NCBI GenBank assembly: GCA_030433195.1
Contig: JAUIME010000304.1
Location: 1-6,593 of the forward strand
DNA length: 6,593 nucleotides
Reading direction: 5' to 3'
Source of the DNA: a bacterium
Lineage (GTDB): Bacteria; Planctomycetota; JACOTG01; JAUIME01
The notes beneath the pieces are model-generated. The model had not been told where the DNA came from and searched no databases. It worked only from the letters and a program-made list of their open reading frames with translations. The position numbers and the translations under genes were made by a program. Position 1 is the first letter of the stretch. Every line of letters begins with the position of its first letter. This document shows positions 5,963-6,593 of this stretch, piece by piece.

Positions 5963-6508
5963 ATGAAACTGCCACGCCTCGAAATGGAACGCCTCTACGC
6001 TCGGAACTGGTCGCTCGACCATGACGAAGGTGCGCACGCGCTGTACGGCGATCCCGAGGTGGTCCGGTACTTCGAGATGGACCCGGTCCCCGACGTAGCC
6101 GCGCAGCGCGAGCAGATCGCGAGAGTCCGCGCGCGCAACGCCGGGCTCCCCGAGGGGTTCGGCTCGTGGCCGATCTTCGAGCGCGAGTCGGATACGCTCG
6201 TCGGGGTGATCCTCCTGAAGCCGCTTCCGTTCTCGACCGGCGTCGATCCCCGCGGCGCGCTCGAGCACGAGATCGAGGTCGGCTGGCACCTCGCGCGGAG
6301 CGCTTGGGGAAAGGGTTACGCGACGGAGGCCGGACGCGCCGCCGTCCGTTACGGCTTCGGCGACTTGGACCTGGACGCGATCCACGCCGTCGTCGATCCG
6401 CGCAACGAGCGATCGATGCGCGTCTGCGAGCGCGTGGGGTTACGTCACCTCGGACGCACGCGACGCTACTACGACCGCGACCTCGAGCACTATGTCGTAA
6501 GCGGCTGA
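5963..6508 (+). CDS. GNAT-family N-acetyltransferase, RimJ/RimL type
   Basis: A 181-residue single-domain protein predicted to transfer the acetyl group of acetyl-CoA to an amine such as a protein N-terminus, amino sugar or small molecule, in the cytoplasm. Visible GNAT features in order: an N-terminal 'ERLYARNW' strand (9-16) and 'LYGDPEVVRYF' helix (27-37); 'WPIFERESDTLVGVILL' (69-85) covering strands 2-3; 'EIEVGWHLARSAWGKGYATEA' split over 103-123, where strand 4 leads into the acetyl-CoA pyrophosphate loop (R112 to G118); and 'DPRNERSMRVCERVGL' (145-160), with the Asn and Ser typical of this group, followed by 'RRYYDRDLEHYVV'. The length is normal for RimJ/RimL relatives. The ATG at 5963 is chosen because the domain begins directly after it; the same frame is open far upstream, but that sequence is antisense to the DJ-1/YHS and kinase genes. 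It diverges from its neighbour, so no functional link to the kinase locus is implied. The substrate cannot be predicted. Confidence 0.9.
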   Translation: MKLPRLEMERLYARNWSLDHDEGAHALYGDPEVVRYFEMDPVPDVAAQREQIARVRARNAGLPEGFGSWPIFERESDTLVGVILLKPLPFSTGVDPRGALEHEIEVGWHLARSAWGKGYATEAGRAAVRYGFGDLDLDAIHAVVDPRNERSMRVCERVGLRHLGRTRRYYDRDLEHYVVSG

Positions 6509-6536
6509 GCCGCGCCTCCAGTCCGCCGCGCCGTCG

Positions 6537-6587
6537 TGCCGATGTCTTGCAGATCAGAAGTCGACTTCTATTCTGCAAGGTCCGGCA
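6537..6587. repeat. Long imperfect palindrome downstream of the GNAT gene
   Basis: A 34-base symmetrical core (6546-6579) has arms CTTGCAGA and TCTGCAAG around a perfect 14-base palindrome, AGAAGTCGACTTCT (6556-6569), with two unpaired positions on each side. Outside it TGCCG (6537-6541) pairs with CGGCA (6583-6587), after 4- and 3-base internal loops. The core is A+T-richer than its surroundings. It starts 28 bases after the GNAT stop. It could act as a hairpin terminator without a T-run, a dimeric-protein operator, or a site tied to a mobile or repeated element; the window ends 6 bases later, so context is missing. Confidence 0.6.
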
Positions 6588-6593
6588 TGCTCC

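Noticed and set aside
5756..6385. Upstream extension of the DJ-1/YHS frame to 6385
   Set aside because: It would run antisense through the GNAT gene and bury the signal peptide; the AGGAGGAG site before 5755 marks the true start.
6501..6513. GNAT stop codon TGA in the loop of a GCGGC/GCCGC hairpin
   Set aside because: A perfect 5-bp stem, but so GC-rich and short that chance explains it in this base composition; no T-run follows.
1..6593. CRISPR array, tRNA, rRNA, transposase or phage genes
   Set aside because: No regularly spaced repeats, cloverleaf-like arms or transposase motifs were seen on either strand.

Overview
The window is GC-rich (about two thirds G+C by eye) and densely coded. 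It most resembles a member of the Planctomycetota. The main clue is a very large transmembrane Ser/Thr kinase with a 'HRGGQGVVY' glycine loop, an N-terminal zinc-finger anti-sigma motif and C-terminal TPRs, overlapping the gene for a planctomycete-style ECF sigma factor. A secreted protein with a double YHS module points the same way. This assignment rests on family resemblance only; no rRNA or other taxonomic marker is present.

Layout. Five genes run leftward on the minus strand, in transcription order: (1) a secreted DJ-1/PfpI protein fused to two YHS-like modules (5755 to 4604); (2) the anti-sigma/kinase/TM/TPR protein (4537 to 1985); (3) an ECF sigma factor (1988 to 1425) whose ATG overlaps the kinase stop in an ATGA; (4) a family 2 glycosyltransferase starting at GTG (1361 to 570); (5) a secreted or membrane-anchored protein, tentatively ExbD/TolR-like, cut by the left edge (552 to 1). 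One gene, a RimJ/RimL-type GNAT acetyltransferase (5963 to 6508), runs rightward and diverges from gene 1 across a 207-base intergenic region. A long imperfect palindrome lies downstream of it at the right edge. No gene-free stretch exceeds 300 bases, and no tRNA, rRNA, CRISPR array, insertion sequence or transposase was seen.

How the genes may work together (inference). The kinase and sigma factor look like one signalling unit: a periplasmic TPR region and transmembrane segment, an internal kinase, an anti-sigma zinc finger that could hold the adjacent sigma factor, and tight translational coupling of the pair. The glycosyltransferase and ExbD-like genes follow in the same direction with short gaps (63 and 17 bases) and good Shine-Dalgarno sites, so they probably share the transcript and may be envelope-related outputs or passengers. 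Gene 1 is 66 bases upstream and may or may not be in the same transcript. The two genes without a Shine-Dalgarno site (kinase and GNAT) both have a -10-like hexamer 6 to 8 bases before the ATG, which would fit leaderless transcripts starting there.
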